Assembly: GCA_017480345.1 (NCBI GenBank)
Contig: JAFVAU010000025.1
Span: 62,001 to 126,000, forward strand
Source of the DNA: Bacteroidales bacterium
GTDB taxonomy: Bacteria > Bacteroidota > Bacteroidia > Bacteroidales > UBA932
DNA length: 64,000 bases
Reading direction: 5' to 3'
Both the position numbers and the translations under genes were made by a program. The notes under the pieces were generated by a model that saw only the letters and a program-made list of their open reading frames with translations, ran no database searches and was not told where the DNA came from. Within the stretch, counting starts at the first letter, position 1; each line of letters begins with the position of its first letter. Positions 19,564-29,469 of this stretch are shown here, piece after piece.

Positions 19564-20670
19564 TTAACTGAGTAATTTCTTGAATAATTCCTCCCAACCG
19601 TGGGAAAACGGTTCCACGATTGCTTTTTTCCCCACCGGGCCAAAATGAATCCGGGTGTTCTTCACTATTTCCTCCATGCGCAAAGCAAGCGCAACGGCAT
19701 CCCGGCCATCAAAAAAGGCAACTTCACCGGCGCCGGCCGCCGTCTCATGGGCATAAGGCATATCGGCAAGAATCATGGGCTTTCCAAGGGGGAGAAACTC
19801 AGAGATGGGAAGTCCCCAGGTTTCTATGCGGGAAGGGAAAACCAGACAGGCCGATTTCTCGTAATAGGCATATAATTCCTCCTTGGTCATAAAACCGTGG
19901 AAGTCGATCGAACTCACTGTCCCGTACTTTTTCTTAAGCCACCGGGCATAACGGTTCTCCGTACCCTGCACGGTGATGACCACCCTGAACTTCCCCCGCA
20001 AGCCTCTCATTTCCAGCAGCCTTGCCGCCCTGCATAAGGTCTCGAAGTTCTTGTGACAGTCCGGGGTGGACGGGTATAGGAAAAGGGGCAACGGTTCTGC
20101 CGACATCACATCCTGCCGCCCTGGAGCGGGAAACACCGGAGGGGATACAATGATTCGATCTGTGGGAAAATGTATCAGTTTTGACAGCCCATCCCGCATC
20201 CAGGCGGTCTGAACCACCAGATACCGATTCTTTTTCACGTTTATCCAGTATGCAAAACGCGTGAACAGGGTAAACAGCGGAATTTTTGCGTCCATCCAGA
20301 CATCCCGCAACGTAGGCTTCATGAAGGGGAATGAAGTATGGCAGTACACGGCCTGACGCTTGGCTGTCACCCGAGGCGTCGTGTCGTGCAGGGACAGCCA
20401 CAGGTCCACTTCCGGAAGAGTCCTGGAAATCCGGTACATGGTAACGTACTCACACCATAGCCTTCTCCCCCATCCTTTTACGCTCCAGGGAATCTCTATA
20501 TAGTGAATTCCCGGGAAATGGCAGAGCGAATGGTCGTGAACAAGGGCAGTAACTTGCCAATGAGACTGGGTGGAAAGGTATCGGAGACAGTCACATAAAA
20601 CGGTGAGCGTACCGCCCTTTCGGATGTTCACGGCCGAGATGACTATATTTCTTGGAACAGATTGATCCAC
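19564..20670 (-). CDS. GT4-family glycosyltransferase
   Basis: About 368 residues if the GTG at 20670 is the start. No ATG is available near the conserved start [18 protein letters not shown], and the longer frame runs far into the upstream gene, so the start is uncertain. GT-B fold with [20 protein letters not shown] and the EX7E motif in [19 protein letters not shown] (residues about 280-298). Overlaps the upstream glycosyltransferase by 28 bp under this start and stops 2 bp before gmd. Sugar specificity unknown. Confidence 0.78.
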   Translation of the reverse strand: MDQSVPRNIVISAVNIRKGGTLTVLCDCLRYLSTQSHWQVTALVHDHSLCHFPGIHYIEIPWSVKGWGRRLWCEYVTMYRISRTLPEVDLWLSLHDTTPRVTAKRQAVYCHTSFPFMKPTLRDVWMDAKIPLFTLFTRFAYWINVKKNRYLVVQTAWMRDGLSKLIHFPTDRIIVSPPVFPAPGRQDVMSAEPLPLFLYPSTPDCHKNFETLCRAARLLEMRGLRGKFRVVITVQGTENRYARWLKKKYGTVSSIDFHGFMTKEELYAYYEKSACLVFPSRIETWGLPISEFLPLGKPMILADMPYAHETAAGAGEVAFFDGRDAVALALRMEEIVKNTRIHFGPVGKKAIVEPFSHGWEELFKKLLS

Positions 20671-21773
20671 TGTTGCATAATGGTTTCCTTGTCCCAGCGG
20701 GAAGCATGTTCGCGGGCCTTCCGGCCCATGCGGCTCCGCAGGGAGGAATCTTCCATGAGTTTTATTAGAGCATCGGCCAGGGCCGGGACATCGCCTTCCG
20801 GCACCAGGATGCCGTCTTCGCCGTCTGTGATAACGTCGCGCGGCCCGCATTTGCAGTCAAACGAGACGGCCGGAAGGCCGTAGGATTGCGCTTCCAGCAG
20901 CACCATCGGCAAGCCTTCATAGCGGGATGACAGGGCAAAAATGGATGCTCCCCTGTAAACAGCGTCCATATTGGCATAAGGGCCGCCCATCTGCACATGC
21001 GAGTCCAGCCGGGCATTCCGGATTCTAGCCTGAAGTTGCTCGTACTCTTCTCCGTCGCCTGCCAGATTCAATATCCAATCACCCCACTCGGGATGTTGTT
21101 TCAATACGATAGCCCACGCGTCAATTAAGCGCGAGAAGCCTTTCTGATAACTGAATCGGCCCACGCCCAACACTACCTTACACGTCAGCGAAGACGGATC
21201 CACAGGTATTCTACTCAGGAAATTGGGGATAACCCGCCCGTTGGAAGGATTTCCCCAATAGGCGGCATCTTCATGCGTCAGGGTCACAAAACGGTCGAAT
21301 CTCCGGATTACGGTTCCATCCTTGCGGTTCCGGTAACGGTCGGCAAGCCTCCATACCCCCTGTCGTCCATATTGAAGACGTTTGAACCGGGAGAAATGCA
21401 CTTCCAGGATGGTTTTCCCTGTATAGCGAAGACGTGGAAGGAAGGATTCATCTCCGCAAAACATGGAGATGATGATGTCCGGACGCTCCTTTTTCAACAA
21501 ATTTGCAAGACGCCTCCTGTGTTTATATTTCTTGAAAGGGTAGCGGATGAACTTACTGATGAAACGACCGCCGTTGTTGTCCTCGTAATCAATTCCCAAA
21601 TCCACCCTCCGGACAGATGCATCCAAAGGGAACGCCGCCGGCCGGCTTTTTTGGTCGGTGGTGACAATGAGCACCTCTATCCCCCTCCCGGCCAGGTAAT
21701 TCGCTTTGTCGGCCAGGATACGCTCCATGCCAGCAGCACGGTAGAACCCTGCTATTGTGTAAATGATTTTCAT
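20643..21773 (-). CDS. GT4-family glycosyltransferase
   Basis: 376 residues, GT-B fold. N-terminal IIYTIAGFYRAAGMERILAD, then the C-terminal Rossmann half GVGRFSYQKGFSRLIDAWA and the nucleotide-sugar site SSRYEGLPMVLLEAQSYGLP with CGPRDVI (residues about 280-315). This arrangement is typical of capsule GT4 enzymes acting on N-acetylhexosamine or hexose donors, but the donor cannot be assigned. It overlaps the upstream GT2 gene by 4 bp. Confidence 0.87.
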   Translation of the reverse strand: MKIIYTIAGFYRAAGMERILADKANYLAGRGIEVLIVTTDQKSRPAAFPLDASVRRVDLGIDYEDNNGGRFISKFIRYPFKKYKHRRRLANLLKKERPDIIISMFCGDESFLPRLRYTGKTILEVHFSRFKRLQYGRQGVWRLADRYRNRKDGTVIRRFDRFVTLTHEDAAYWGNPSNGRVIPNFLSRIPVDPSSLTCKVVLGVGRFSYQKGFSRLIDAWAIVLKQHPEWGDWILNLAGDGEEYEQLQARIRNARLDSHVQMGGPYANMDAVYRGASIFALSSRYEGLPMVLLEAQSYGLPAVSFDCKCGPRDVITDGEDGILVPEGDVPALADALIKLMEDSSLRSRMGRKAREHASRWDKETIMQQWINLFQEI

Positions 21774-22780
21774 CGGTTGCGGATGAGTAAACCGTAATAA
21801 ATCCTGTTAACCGCAAAGGCGTACAGCCACACAAGAGGCCAATATCCTTTTCTTGCCCAGACTTGCACCCGCCGGGTACGCTCCGGAAGGAATGAGTTTT
21901 TTTCAATGTAAGGATTGCTCTCCGGGAACCATTCTTTCCAAAGCAGGTACTGGGAGTATTTTCCGGAAAAGAGAAATGGAAGCTTTATGTTCAGTCTAAA
22001 AAACATTTTATTCAGCTCAGGCACGCCGTCCAAGGCTGACCAGATTCTTTCTACATTATAACGGATGTCCTCCAAGTGCTTCGTACTGAACGTATTGGAA
22101 AAGGCGTTATCATTGAGTTTGAAGTAGTGGTATAATGCCTGTGGGACATGGACTACGCGCGTGGCCCGGGTAGCCAGGGTGATGACGGTCATGTCCTCCC
22201 CCATGGAATGGCCCTCCGGAAAAGTAACGTTCCGATATAAGGAACGGCGGATAATCTTGTTCCAGACATTGTACTTCATGCGCCCACCCAGAAAACCCTG
22301 TTCGAGCATATCCTTTGCCGCGGTATACTCCGGATTCTCCATATAACGCTTCCGGCTTCCGTAATCCAGGTAAAAGTCACAGTATGCAATATCGGCATCA
22401 ACCCTCTTGGCCGCATTATAGAGCTTCTCCAACATTTCCGGCTCCGGCCAGTCATCGGAATCACAGTGCCAGATATATTCACCCGTAGCGGCGGCAAGGC
22501 CGGTGTTGCGTGCCGCCGGGAGCCCCCTGTTCCTATCATGACGAAGCAGCTTGACACGCCTGCCAGGATATGCCTTCAGCACCTTTTCCAGCACCTCAAC
22601 GCTATTGTCCGGCGATGCGTCGTCCACAAAGATGAACTCCACATCCCACAGCGTCTGCCCCATCAACGCACGCGCACAGCGTTCAATGTATGGCGCCACG
22701 TTGTAGAGGGGGATGATTGCGGAAATGGAGAGAATCGAATTTACCCGAGAAGTTCTCTTGTTGCCTGAGTTTCTATCCAC
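21770..22780 (-). CDS. GT2-family glycosyltransferase
   Basis: 336 residues with a GTG start at 22780 that overlaps the upstream stop by 8 bp; the first ATG or later starts would trim into the SAIIPLYNVAPYIERC start of the fold. GT-A motifs: FVDDASPDNS, NRGLPAARNTGLAAATG and the metal-binding DSDD in WHCDSDDWPEPE (residues about 100-115). Inverting transferase on the inner face of the membrane. Long C-terminal region of unknown role. Confidence 0.85.
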   Translation of the reverse strand: MDRNSGNKRTSRVNSILSISAIIPLYNVAPYIERCARALMGQTLWDVEFIFVDDASPDNSVEVLEKVLKAYPGRRVKLLRHDRNRGLPAARNTGLAAATGEYIWHCDSDDWPEPEMLEKLYNAAKRVDADIAYCDFYLDYGSRKRYMENPEYTAAKDMLEQGFLGGRMKYNVWNKIIRRSLYRNVTFPEGHSMGEDMTVITLATRATRVVHVPQALYHYFKLNDNAFSNTFSTKHLEDIRYNVERIWSALDGVPELNKMFFRLNIKLPFLFSGKYSQYLLWKEWFPESNPYIEKNSFLPERTRRVQVWARKGYWPLVWLYAFAVNRIYYGLLIRNR

Positions 22781-23720
22781 GCCACAATCGCTTGTCTATA
22801 GGGTATCTCAATAATTGTTTTATGCGCTTAGTCAACGTCATATCCTTCAGTAGATTGCGTTCACGATTCCAGAATCCGAAAGCAAATTCTTCGTCAAAGC
22901 AGATAGACTTCCTGTAATAAGACCACCAGACATCCATATTCAAACACATACCTTTCCAAGGTTTCATGCCATTATAATGGACAATCCCACTTCGGAGTGC
23001 ATGTTCAATCTCTGTTTCCCCATATATCCGGTCCATGTCTTCACGCCGTGTTACCGAAAGTTCATATAGGAAATTGGTTAGGCAGAAAGACGGTCCCAGC
23101 GGTAAAAATCTGCCGTTGCATGCAATATTAATGATGTCCATATCCTGCTGATGGAAAGCCTTTTTACCCAATTGACGGAACTGTTCCAGTTTCCGGTCTT
23201 TTAACAACTGACGACTGTTGATAACAAGATTCCCCGAATAGTAATATCCCTTTCTGTAATCGAGGCCCAACTTCTCCTTAAGATAAGTACGTACATCCGG
23301 CCTCAGTTTCGAGCAATTGTCGACGCCGGCAAAATAATTCTCTCCCAGATGAAGCCGGTAATATGGGAGCAAATCTTCCCTGAAAATGACATCCACGTCA
23401 GAGTAAATAATAGTATCATATTCCGGAATCAATTCAGGAGCAATAAGCCGATAATATGCCGTTTCAGGGATTCCACGTATCTCATAACCGCCCACAAACT
23501 CTCCTACAACTTTGCGGAAACGAATCCTGCACTTTTCCTTGTACTTTTGCGCAAACAATGCTAATGGAGATTGCGAGAAATCGCATTGGGAGCCGTGAAG
23601 AACAAAAATGTCGTAAAATGTGCTTGATGCGGCGTTCTCAAGCAACGACGTCATGCATACGACTGCAGGCATCACCAGAGACTCGTCAAACGTAAAAAGT
23701 ATAGGGACGATATTACTCAT
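22773..23720 (-). CDS. GT8-family glycosyltransferase
   Basis: 315 residues. VPILFTFDESLVMPAVVCM start, YYRLIAPELIPEYDTIIYSD and the DxD metal site in YSDVDVIFREDL (residues about 105-115), followed by NYFAGVDNC and the late HYNGMKPWKG motif; all are typical of GT8 enzymes such as LPS galactosyl- or glucosyltransferases. Overlaps LicD by 4 bp. Likely transfers galactose or glucose, by analogy only. Confidence 0.88.
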   Translation of the reverse strand: MSNIVPILFTFDESLVMPAVVCMTSLLENAASSTFYDIFVLHGSQCDFSQSPLALFAQKYKEKCRIRFRKVVGEFVGGYEIRGIPETAYYRLIAPELIPEYDTIIYSDVDVIFREDLLPYYRLHLGENYFAGVDNCSKLRPDVRTYLKEKLGLDYRKGYYYSGNLVINSRQLLKDRKLEQFRQLGKKAFHQQDMDIINIACNGRFLPLGPSFCLTNFLYELSVTRREDMDRIYGETEIEHALRSGIVHYNGMKPWKGMCLNMDVWWSYYRKSICFDEEFAFGFWNRERNLLKDMTLTKRIKQLLRYPIDKRLWRG

Positions 23721-24550
23721 TGTTCAAGACTGAAGAATAAAATATAGGGAGCATGGTTCACCTGTTTTTCTTTTGGAAGCGTAGGAGAAAGATGCGGATA
23801 ATGATGCCGTAGGTAAACCTCTACATCGGCCGGGGCCAGCACGCTTATCCCTTCAAATTCCATTAGAACCGGAGGATTCACTGAATTGTAAGCAATTTGA
23901 TCAAGTGGCATTTTAACAATGCTGACGTACTTGCACTGTTTCTTGTTAAATGCACCTTGGGCATACGTAAGCAGTTTATAGAAAAGTTTCCTCGGGAACA
24001 GGCAAATTAGCCCACGCCAAAGAAAAAAGATAGGTAATGCCACCCCTCTTGGAAGGTTTCCAATGCTCTCTCGAATAGCCGATGCCATTTGGCGCCTTTT
24101 AAAAGCTCCTTCAAAATACTGAACCGCCCGTCGATGTATAACTTCCATTCCAGTAGAATCTGGAACATTATCATAAGGGAAAACATCAACAAAAATTCCT
24201 TGATGTATTTTCATGTCTTTGTATGGTTCTTCCACGAACAGAGTCCCAGACTTACGTACCTTGACAAAATAAAACGGAGTCAAATTCTCCGTAGAAAAGT
24301 GTTGCAGAAAATACTTATCCGACAAAATCGCAGGAGCCTCCTTGATAAACCGCTCATAATCTGGCCGAAGCATCCCCAGGTCAATGTCATCATCCCATGG
24401 GACAAAACCCTTGTTGAAAAAAGCGCCAATGGCAGTCCCCCCCTGAATAAAATAGTGGATATCAAGGATGTCGCAGACCCTGATGATTTCCTTCAAGATA
24501 TCTTCCAGTTCTGCGTGCAGTCTATTCAGTTCGCTATCTGTATATTGCAT
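23717..24550 (-). CDS. LicD-family phosphotransferase
   Basis: 277 residues. The family signature is complete: IQGGTAIGAFFNKGFVPWDD followed by DIDLGMLRPDYERF (residues about 35-70), with the paired acidic DDDID site. A later DVFPYDNVP fits the family. LicD enzymes move a phospho-alditol or phosphocholine-type group onto surface glycans. No choline or alditol supply gene was seen in this window, so the donor is open. Overlaps the polymerase gene by 17 bp. Confidence 0.88.
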   Translation of the reverse strand: MQYTDSELNRLHAELEDILKEIIRVCDILDIHYFIQGGTAIGAFFNKGFVPWDDDIDLGMLRPDYERFIKEAPAILSDKYFLQHFSTENLTPFYFVKVRKSGTLFVEEPYKDMKIHQGIFVDVFPYDNVPDSTGMEVIHRRAVQYFEGAFKRRQMASAIRESIGNLPRGVALPIFFLWRGLICLFPRKLFYKLLTYAQGAFNKKQCKYVSIVKMPLDQIAYNSVNPPVLMEFEGISVLAPADVEVYLRHHYPHLSPTLPKEKQVNHAPYILFFSLEQ

Positions 24551-25847
24551 GGAGATGTCGTATTACGCCGCCTGTCCGGGAAACAGGAGTGGTCAACGCA
24601 GCGGTTGACAAGAATAATGAGAAAAACATAAAAACATCAGTAGAGACCTTTAGCCAGATAACAAGGCCTGCCAGAAGTGCAGACAAGAAAAGCCACTTTT
24701 CTGCCGGGAAAGATTGAATGCATACCTTTGCCGAATATAAAATCATCCCCACCATGGGAATCAATCCAATTATCCCAAAATAAAAGATGAATCGCAAATA
24801 GCCGATATCCGTTCCCATGTAAAATCCCATTTTCGTAGAATTCCCTAGGTAGTTCACGTCATTTCTGCTATTCTCAAAGTACCCATCACCAATAATCCAC
24901 GTATGAAGATGCTCCGGGAAAATAATCATCGTTTTCAATTTCTCATTGGAACTTACTTTCCATTCGCCTTTTTCCGCTAGGTTGAAGAATCCTTCAAAAG
25001 CAAAACGGAACAATTTGTGAGCGGAATCATTGGTATTATAAAGGAAAACGCTTACAGCAATAACCAAAAGTAACAACATTAACAACCATCCGTTAAAAGA
25101 AGCGTGTTCCCGGAGATTACCACGTCCGCTGAGCATCCCAATAATCAGCAACACCAAACCTATACTCGTTCCTACCATGGTTGTTCTGGCGATCATATTC
25201 CCCACGACGCTAATCCAGATAAAAGCCAGTGCATAGAATCCCCGTCCTATTTTTCCCTCAAGCGCCGTAAATCCGGCCAAATAAAATGCAATTCCTATCA
25301 GCACTACTGAAAACCGGCCACCAGCCACATCCAAGGTAGAGCCAAAACCATATAGACGTGAAGCAGCTTCCGAGACATCCTGACCAAAATAAATATGGGC
25401 ATTTAAGAAATTCTTTAATCCTGAATAGGAGTCTACCAGAAGGGCAGACAGACATTGAAACATGCAAACTACCGCCAAATAACTCATAACAAGTTGAACA
25501 CTAATTCTACCATGAGCCATTTTTATAAAACTGCATACAGCGTAGGAACCGCTTAACCATACACACGCCGACATGAGATAGGACGCATAGGTAAAATCCG
25601 GGGTCTGGTTAATCGTAACAGATAAAAGAGAAGCGGCTGACACCATGCCTGAAATAATAACGAGCACCAGTAATTGCACAGGAATTTCGATTCGTCCCTT
25701 ACGATGCAATGAGAACGCACCCAAAAACAGTCCCAAAACGGCCAGCATCATTTTCGAATTTATCCCGGGCAATAGCGTGAGTTCTATCGGGAAAAAATAC
25801 AGACTCATCAGTATTCCGACGAGCAGAGCGGAAATAAAAAGCTTCAA
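24534..25847 (-). CDS. wzy: Wzy-like polysaccharide polymerase
   Basis: 437 residues made mostly of membrane helices (for example LFISALLVGILMSLYFF at the start and FYFGIIGLIPMVGMILY near the C-terminus). A large soluble loop with IIFPEHLHTWIIGDGYFENS (residues about 300-320) resembles the periplasmic loop of O-antigen ligase/polymerase proteins, including the G(D/N)G element. It probably joins repeat units in the periplasm. Its presence beside an ABC-type exporter is odd (see findings). AT-richer than the wza/wzc end. Confidence 0.75.
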   Translation of the reverse strand: MKLFISALLVGILMSLYFFPIELTLLPGINSKMMLAVLGLFLGAFSLHRKGRIEIPVQLLVLVIISGMVSAASLLSVTINQTPDFTYASYLMSACVWLSGSYAVCSFIKMAHGRISVQLVMSYLAVVCMFQCLSALLVDSYSGLKNFLNAHIYFGQDVSEAASRLYGFGSTLDVAGGRFSVVLIGIAFYLAGFTALEGKIGRGFYALAFIWISVVGNMIARTTMVGTSIGLVLLIIGMLSGRGNLREHASFNGWLLMLLLLVIAVSVFLYNTNDSAHKLFRFAFEGFFNLAEKGEWKVSSNEKLKTMIIFPEHLHTWIIGDGYFENSRNDVNYLGNSTKMGFYMGTDIGYLRFIFYFGIIGLIPMVGMILYSAKVCIQSFPAEKWLFLSALLAGLVIWLKVSTDVFMFFSLFLSTAALTTPVSRTGGVIRHLHAIYR

Positions 25848-25848
25848 T

Positions 25849-26649
25849 TCAGATGTTTATTTTTTTTCGATGCATCAAAACGATTATGCGTGATGCCATA
25901 ATGCGTGTATACTTATTGATACGCGCAAAAGACAAAAGCCCCGTGTAAAAGGGCCCCTCCACTGATCTTTTCATTACAAGATGCGAGTAACCATTATTTT
26001 TTAGATATCGAGCCGCCTCCCTCGTCCATCGCCCACGCCTTACTGCGCCTCCAGCCAGCCCAATTAAACGAAACTCCTGTTGGGAAACATTCTCCAGCAA
26101 GACAAATGACTTCGTGTCAGTTTCGACCATGGCCGCAACCTTCTCCTCAAAGTCCCACCCAGTCCATCCAGACACTAACAACTGCTCAAAAAAGAATTTA
26201 TTCCAAATCCCCGCAGAAAGGCAAAGAGCATACGGTTCCAGACCGACAGGACTCAAAGCATGGCGTTCATCTATGCGGTATAAATCCAGCCAGGGGCAGG
26301 TCAAGCGCAAACTCGCTATAGAGTTTTTCTTGCAAAAAGACAATTCCTGCTTCACAAAATCTGTATGGACGGGAGCCGTCAGCCAAAAGTCCTCCTGCAT
26401 ATACAGAAAAAATTGAACATCCTCTGGAATGTGCTTCAGGGCCGATTTCAGATTGGTTGCCCAACCTTTGTCCTCGCCAACAGGAATGGCACGGAATCCT
26501 CCAATTTTGTCTTCTACATCCAGATAGTTAGTGACAAAATAACGCTTATAAGGGCAGTCAGGCCATGCTTTGTTGAACGCAGCAATAAATGGGGCCCAAC
26601 AAATTTTAGCCTTATCACACGTGGAGACAAGAATAATTAATTCATCCAT
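25849..26649 (-). CDS. Uncharacterised glycosyltransferase-like protein
   Basis: 266 residues, no confident family. ILVSTCDKAKICWAPFIAAF at the start and FFLYMQEDFWLTAPV (residues about 80-95, an acidic pair at a strand end) suggest a GT-A-like fold in which QED replaces the usual DxD. A basic C-terminus (RIIVLMHRKKINI) may lie at the membrane. It sits between a GT2 gene and the polymerase, with 13 bp overlap to the former, which supports a role in building the same glycan. Function otherwise unknown. Confidence 0.5.
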   Translation of the reverse strand: MDELIILVSTCDKAKICWAPFIAAFNKAWPDCPYKRYFVTNYLDVEDKIGGFRAIPVGEDKGWATNLKSALKHIPEDVQFFLYMQEDFWLTAPVHTDFVKQELSFCKKNSIASLRLTCPWLDLYRIDERHALSPVGLEPYALCLSAGIWNKFFFEQLLVSGWTGWDFEEKVAAMVETDTKSFVLLENVSQQEFRLIGLAGGAVRRGRWTREAARYLKNNGYSHLVMKRSVEGPFYTGLLSFARINKYTRIMASRIIVLMHRKKINI

Positions 26650-27548
26650 GTCTTGACTCGTCTGAATATTCTTTTTAACAGATAACGCACGAGAGGGGTT
26701 AATTGAGCGCCCTTCAATGAGACACTATTTTTCAGGATCTGAAATGATGACGCATTACGCCGCGAATATATATATCGGAGAATTAAATTATTACCGTTGT
26801 GATAGTACTCCGTTATAAAAAAAATGCGTGCCCACTCGTAATAATGTGACAAGTCTTTTTGGGAACTGAACGAATCCCTGTGGCTGACAAAGAAACACAA
26901 TGGTTCCCGAATGACTTTTACCTCCTTATATTTTACAGCCGCTATCAAAAACAGCAGCAGGTCATTACCCGCACCATTCAAACTGGAATCGAGTCCTTCT
27001 GCATTGGGGACCCTTTCAATGAGCGCCTGAACAGCATCATGGGTCCTGAATAGCGCGCATCCCGGAGATTTTGGAAAACTGTCCATCCTGTAGAACAAAA
27101 TATCGTTCAGATATTCTTTGGCAGAATAAACAGTTTTCCGAGGCATTATCTCAAATAACTTCTCTCCTTTTTCCTCCACTACTGCCACACCTGACATCAC
27201 GAAGCCGGTTTGGTCGTCAAATACAGCAAGCGCACGTTCTACGAAATCACTAGAGATCCAGTCATCCGACCATATAATTTTTATATACTCTCCTTTCGCA
27301 TACGAAAAGCATTTGGCCCAATTGGCAACGGGGCCCAGATTCCTCTCATTCCGAAAAATACGAATGCGAGCATCCTTCTGCTGCAAGTGTTTCAACACCC
27401 CCCATGTTCCATCTGTACTCGCATTGTCGCAAACTATAACCTCTATATTGCCATAAGTCTGGTCCAGGGCGGACTGTATGGCCCTGGAAACCAATTTTTC
27501 CCGATTGTACACCGGGATTACAATGGAGACCAACTGGTTTTGTGTCAT
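26637..27548 (-). CDS. GT2-family glycosyltransferase
   Basis: 303 residues from ATG 27548, which coincides with the stop region of the upstream epimerase gene; the longer frame was rejected. GT-A motifs VSIVIPVYNREKLVSRAIQS, VCDNASTDGT, NLGPVANWAKCF and the metal site IIWSDDWISS (residues about 95-105). Uses a nucleotide-activated sugar, possibly the dideoxyhexose made by the adjacent genes, but this is only suggested by position. Confidence 0.85.
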   Translation of the reverse strand: MTQNQLVSIVIPVYNREKLVSRAIQSALDQTYGNIEVIVCDNASTDGTWGVLKHLQQKDARIRIFRNERNLGPVANWAKCFSYAKGEYIKIIWSDDWISSDFVERALAVFDDQTGFVMSGVAVVEEKGEKLFEIMPRKTVYSAKEYLNDILFYRMDSFPKSPGCALFRTHDAVQALIERVPNAEGLDSSLNGAGNDLLLFLIAAVKYKEVKVIREPLCFFVSHRDSFSSQKDLSHYYEWARIFFITEYYHNGNNLILRYIYSRRNASSFQILKNSVSLKGAQLTPLVRYLLKRIFRRVKTWMN

Positions 27549-28570
27549 TACCATCCTATATTTGCCAACCACTGCAGCATTTCAGATATTCCTTCATAGG
27601 CACTTATGCGTGGCTTCCAGCCGATGAGTCTGTTTGCTTTCTCTATATCGGCCACAAAGACTTTTTGGTCGCTTTCCCTCCAAGGGAGTTGTTCATAACA
27701 CATTCGGATACATAGTTTATCCTCTAATTTTACAAACAATTCCAACAGAGAAAGGCTGTTCCCAATTCCGCCACCGATATTAAACACTTCACCATATGCG
27801 CTTTCTACATCTTTAGCCTGGAAATACAGGGAGACGACATCATCTCCAAACAGGACATCCCGCACCTGTTTCCCCGTCCCTGAAATGGTAAACGGAGATC
27901 GCTTCGGGTTGGCCTTTATCTCCAGCGCTTGCTTGCAGAACCATCCAATCCAGCCCTGATCAAAAGTTGCATGCTGATTAATTCCAAACATAGAAGAATG
28001 GCGGAAAACAATGGTCTTCAAACCATAAATCCTATGATAATCAAGCATATACTGGTCAGCAGCCCCTTTAGAACAACCATAAGGGGAATGGAAATCAAGA
28101 GTTAGGGTTTCGGGGAACCCATTAGGGTATTCCTTGCAGACATACCTGGTCGGTTCCTCATGGAAGTGAAGATTCGCGAAATCCCCATAAACCTTATTAG
28201 TGGAAGAGAATAGTACTACAGCCTGTGGAGCAAATTTCCGTACGGCTTCTAGCACATTCAGCATACCAAGTGCGTTCACTTCAAAATCCAGGCGAGGATT
28301 CTCAATGGACGTGGTCATGGCTACTTGCCCACAGAGATGGAAAATGTAGTCAGGTTGTACCTCCCTAACAATCCTTTCCACATCGGCACCGCTACGGATA
28401 TCCTCATGGAAAAATACAAACTTTCCCATCATTTTTAGCTGCGCAAGGTTCTCTGCGCTGCCGTGGCGGTAAAGATTGTCTAAAACAAAAAGCTCCTCTC
28501 CTCTTGCCAGGACTTCTTTGGCCAGATTGCTTCCCACGAAGCCACATCCGCCGGTAATCAAATATCGCAT
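27548..28570 (-). CDS. CDP-paratose 2-epimerase-like (tyvelose epimerase) SDR protein
   Basis: 340 residues, extended SDR fold. NAD motif ITGGCGFVGSNLAKEVL, catalytic FSSTNKVYG and SPYGCSKGAADQYMLDYHR (YxxxK), and the substrate-specific run FRHSSMFGINQHATFDQGW (residues about 195-215), which is characteristic of the RfbE/Tyv family. Converts CDP-paratose to CDP-tyvelose at C2. It is the last step of the block rfbF-rfbH-rfbG-reductase encoded just upstream. Overlaps its neighbour by 13 bp. Other C2-epimerising SDRs are the main alternative. Confidence 0.75.
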   Translation of the reverse strand: MRYLITGGCGFVGSNLAKEVLARGEELFVLDNLYRHGSAENLAQLKMMGKFVFFHEDIRSGADVERIVREVQPDYIFHLCGQVAMTTSIENPRLDFEVNALGMLNVLEAVRKFAPQAVVLFSSTNKVYGDFANLHFHEEPTRYVCKEYPNGFPETLTLDFHSPYGCSKGAADQYMLDYHRIYGLKTIVFRHSSMFGINQHATFDQGWIGWFCKQALEIKANPKRSPFTISGTGKQVRDVLFGDDVVSLYFQAKDVESAYGEVFNIGGGIGNSLSLLELFVKLEDKLCIRMCYEQLPWRESDQKVFVADIEKANRLIGWKPRISAYEGISEMLQWLANIGW

Positions 28571-29469
28571 GTTATATATTCCTCCAAACGCTTATAAAAA
28601 TCAGGTTGTTCTTTACTGCCAATTATCTCTCTGAGCTTTGAGACATCACCTATCAGTTGCATCGCTTCATTCTCCCGATAGGGAATGGTTCCATAATTCA
28701 CCCTAGATGAAGAAGAAGTTTTTATTCTCAAAAATTCGATAATATCCTGTAGAGACTCACTTCTACCACTGCCCACATTGATGATTTCTCCCTGCACGCG
28801 GTGGGGATTCTCCAGAATTTTCCCTATAAAGTCTACGAAGTCGTCTATATAGAGAAAATCTCTTTTTTGGCCACAGGGCGTCACATTCAAATCCTCACCA
28901 GAAAGTAGCGTTTTAGCTATGTAAGGGATGAACTTAGAAGAATTCTGATATCGCCCAAAAAGATTAGAAGGACGCACTACGCACACCGGGAACCCATAAT
29001 TCCTATAAAGCATAACAGCAGTGTTGGTTGTGAGCTGTTTTGCCAAAGCATAAGGAGAAAGAGGGCATTCCCTGTCTGTCTCCTTATATGGAATGAAATT
29101 GGGACCGTATTCCTCTAGGCTGCCAAACTGAATCACGAGCTTCATTTTTCCAGCACAATTCTGGAAACGCTGGTACAAGTTCATCAGAATTCTCAGGTTG
29201 TTCTGAATCATCCCGTCCATAAGGCTAATATCTCTCTGTCCAATAACATCTGCCGCCAAATTAATCAAGAAATCCGGTGTCCCATCCTCAATGGGCACCA
29301 TTTCCTTTTCAAGTGCAATGGGCGCGACCTTGACATCCGGGAACAATGCGAAAAAATCCGCGTCAACAAACCTGTCATAGACATAAAGGTCATATTTGGT
29401 ATGGAGGAACCGGACCATGTTCTTCCCAACAAAGCCACTTCCTCCAATGATAAAAATCCGCTGTCTCAT
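28558..29469 (-). CDS. CDP-abequose/CDP-paratose synthase-like SDR reductase
   Basis: 303 residues from ATG 29469. The Rossmann motif IIGGSGFVGKNMVRFL lies at the N-terminus, the active site is FGSLEEYG with SPYALAKQLTTN (YxxxK, residues about 130-145). In other bacteria the enzyme encoded beside rfbF, rfbG and rfbH reduces the C4 keto group of CDP-3,6-dideoxyhexulose to give abequose or paratose. The tyvelose-type epimerase next door favours the paratose route (RfbS/Prt role). Stereochemistry cannot be settled from sequence. Confidence 0.68.
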   Translation of the reverse strand: MRQRIFIIGGSGFVGKNMVRFLHTKYDLYVYDRFVDADFFALFPDVKVAPIALEKEMVPIEDGTPDFLINLAADVIGQRDISLMDGMIQNNLRILMNLYQRFQNCAGKMKLVIQFGSLEEYGPNFIPYKETDRECPLSPYALAKQLTTNTAVMLYRNYGFPVCVVRPSNLFGRYQNSSKFIPYIAKTLLSGEDLNVTPCGQKRDFLYIDDFVDFIGKILENPHRVQGEIINVGSGRSESLQDIIEFLRIKTSSSSRVNYGTIPYRENEAMQLIGDVSKLREIIGSKEQPDFYKRLEEYITCDI

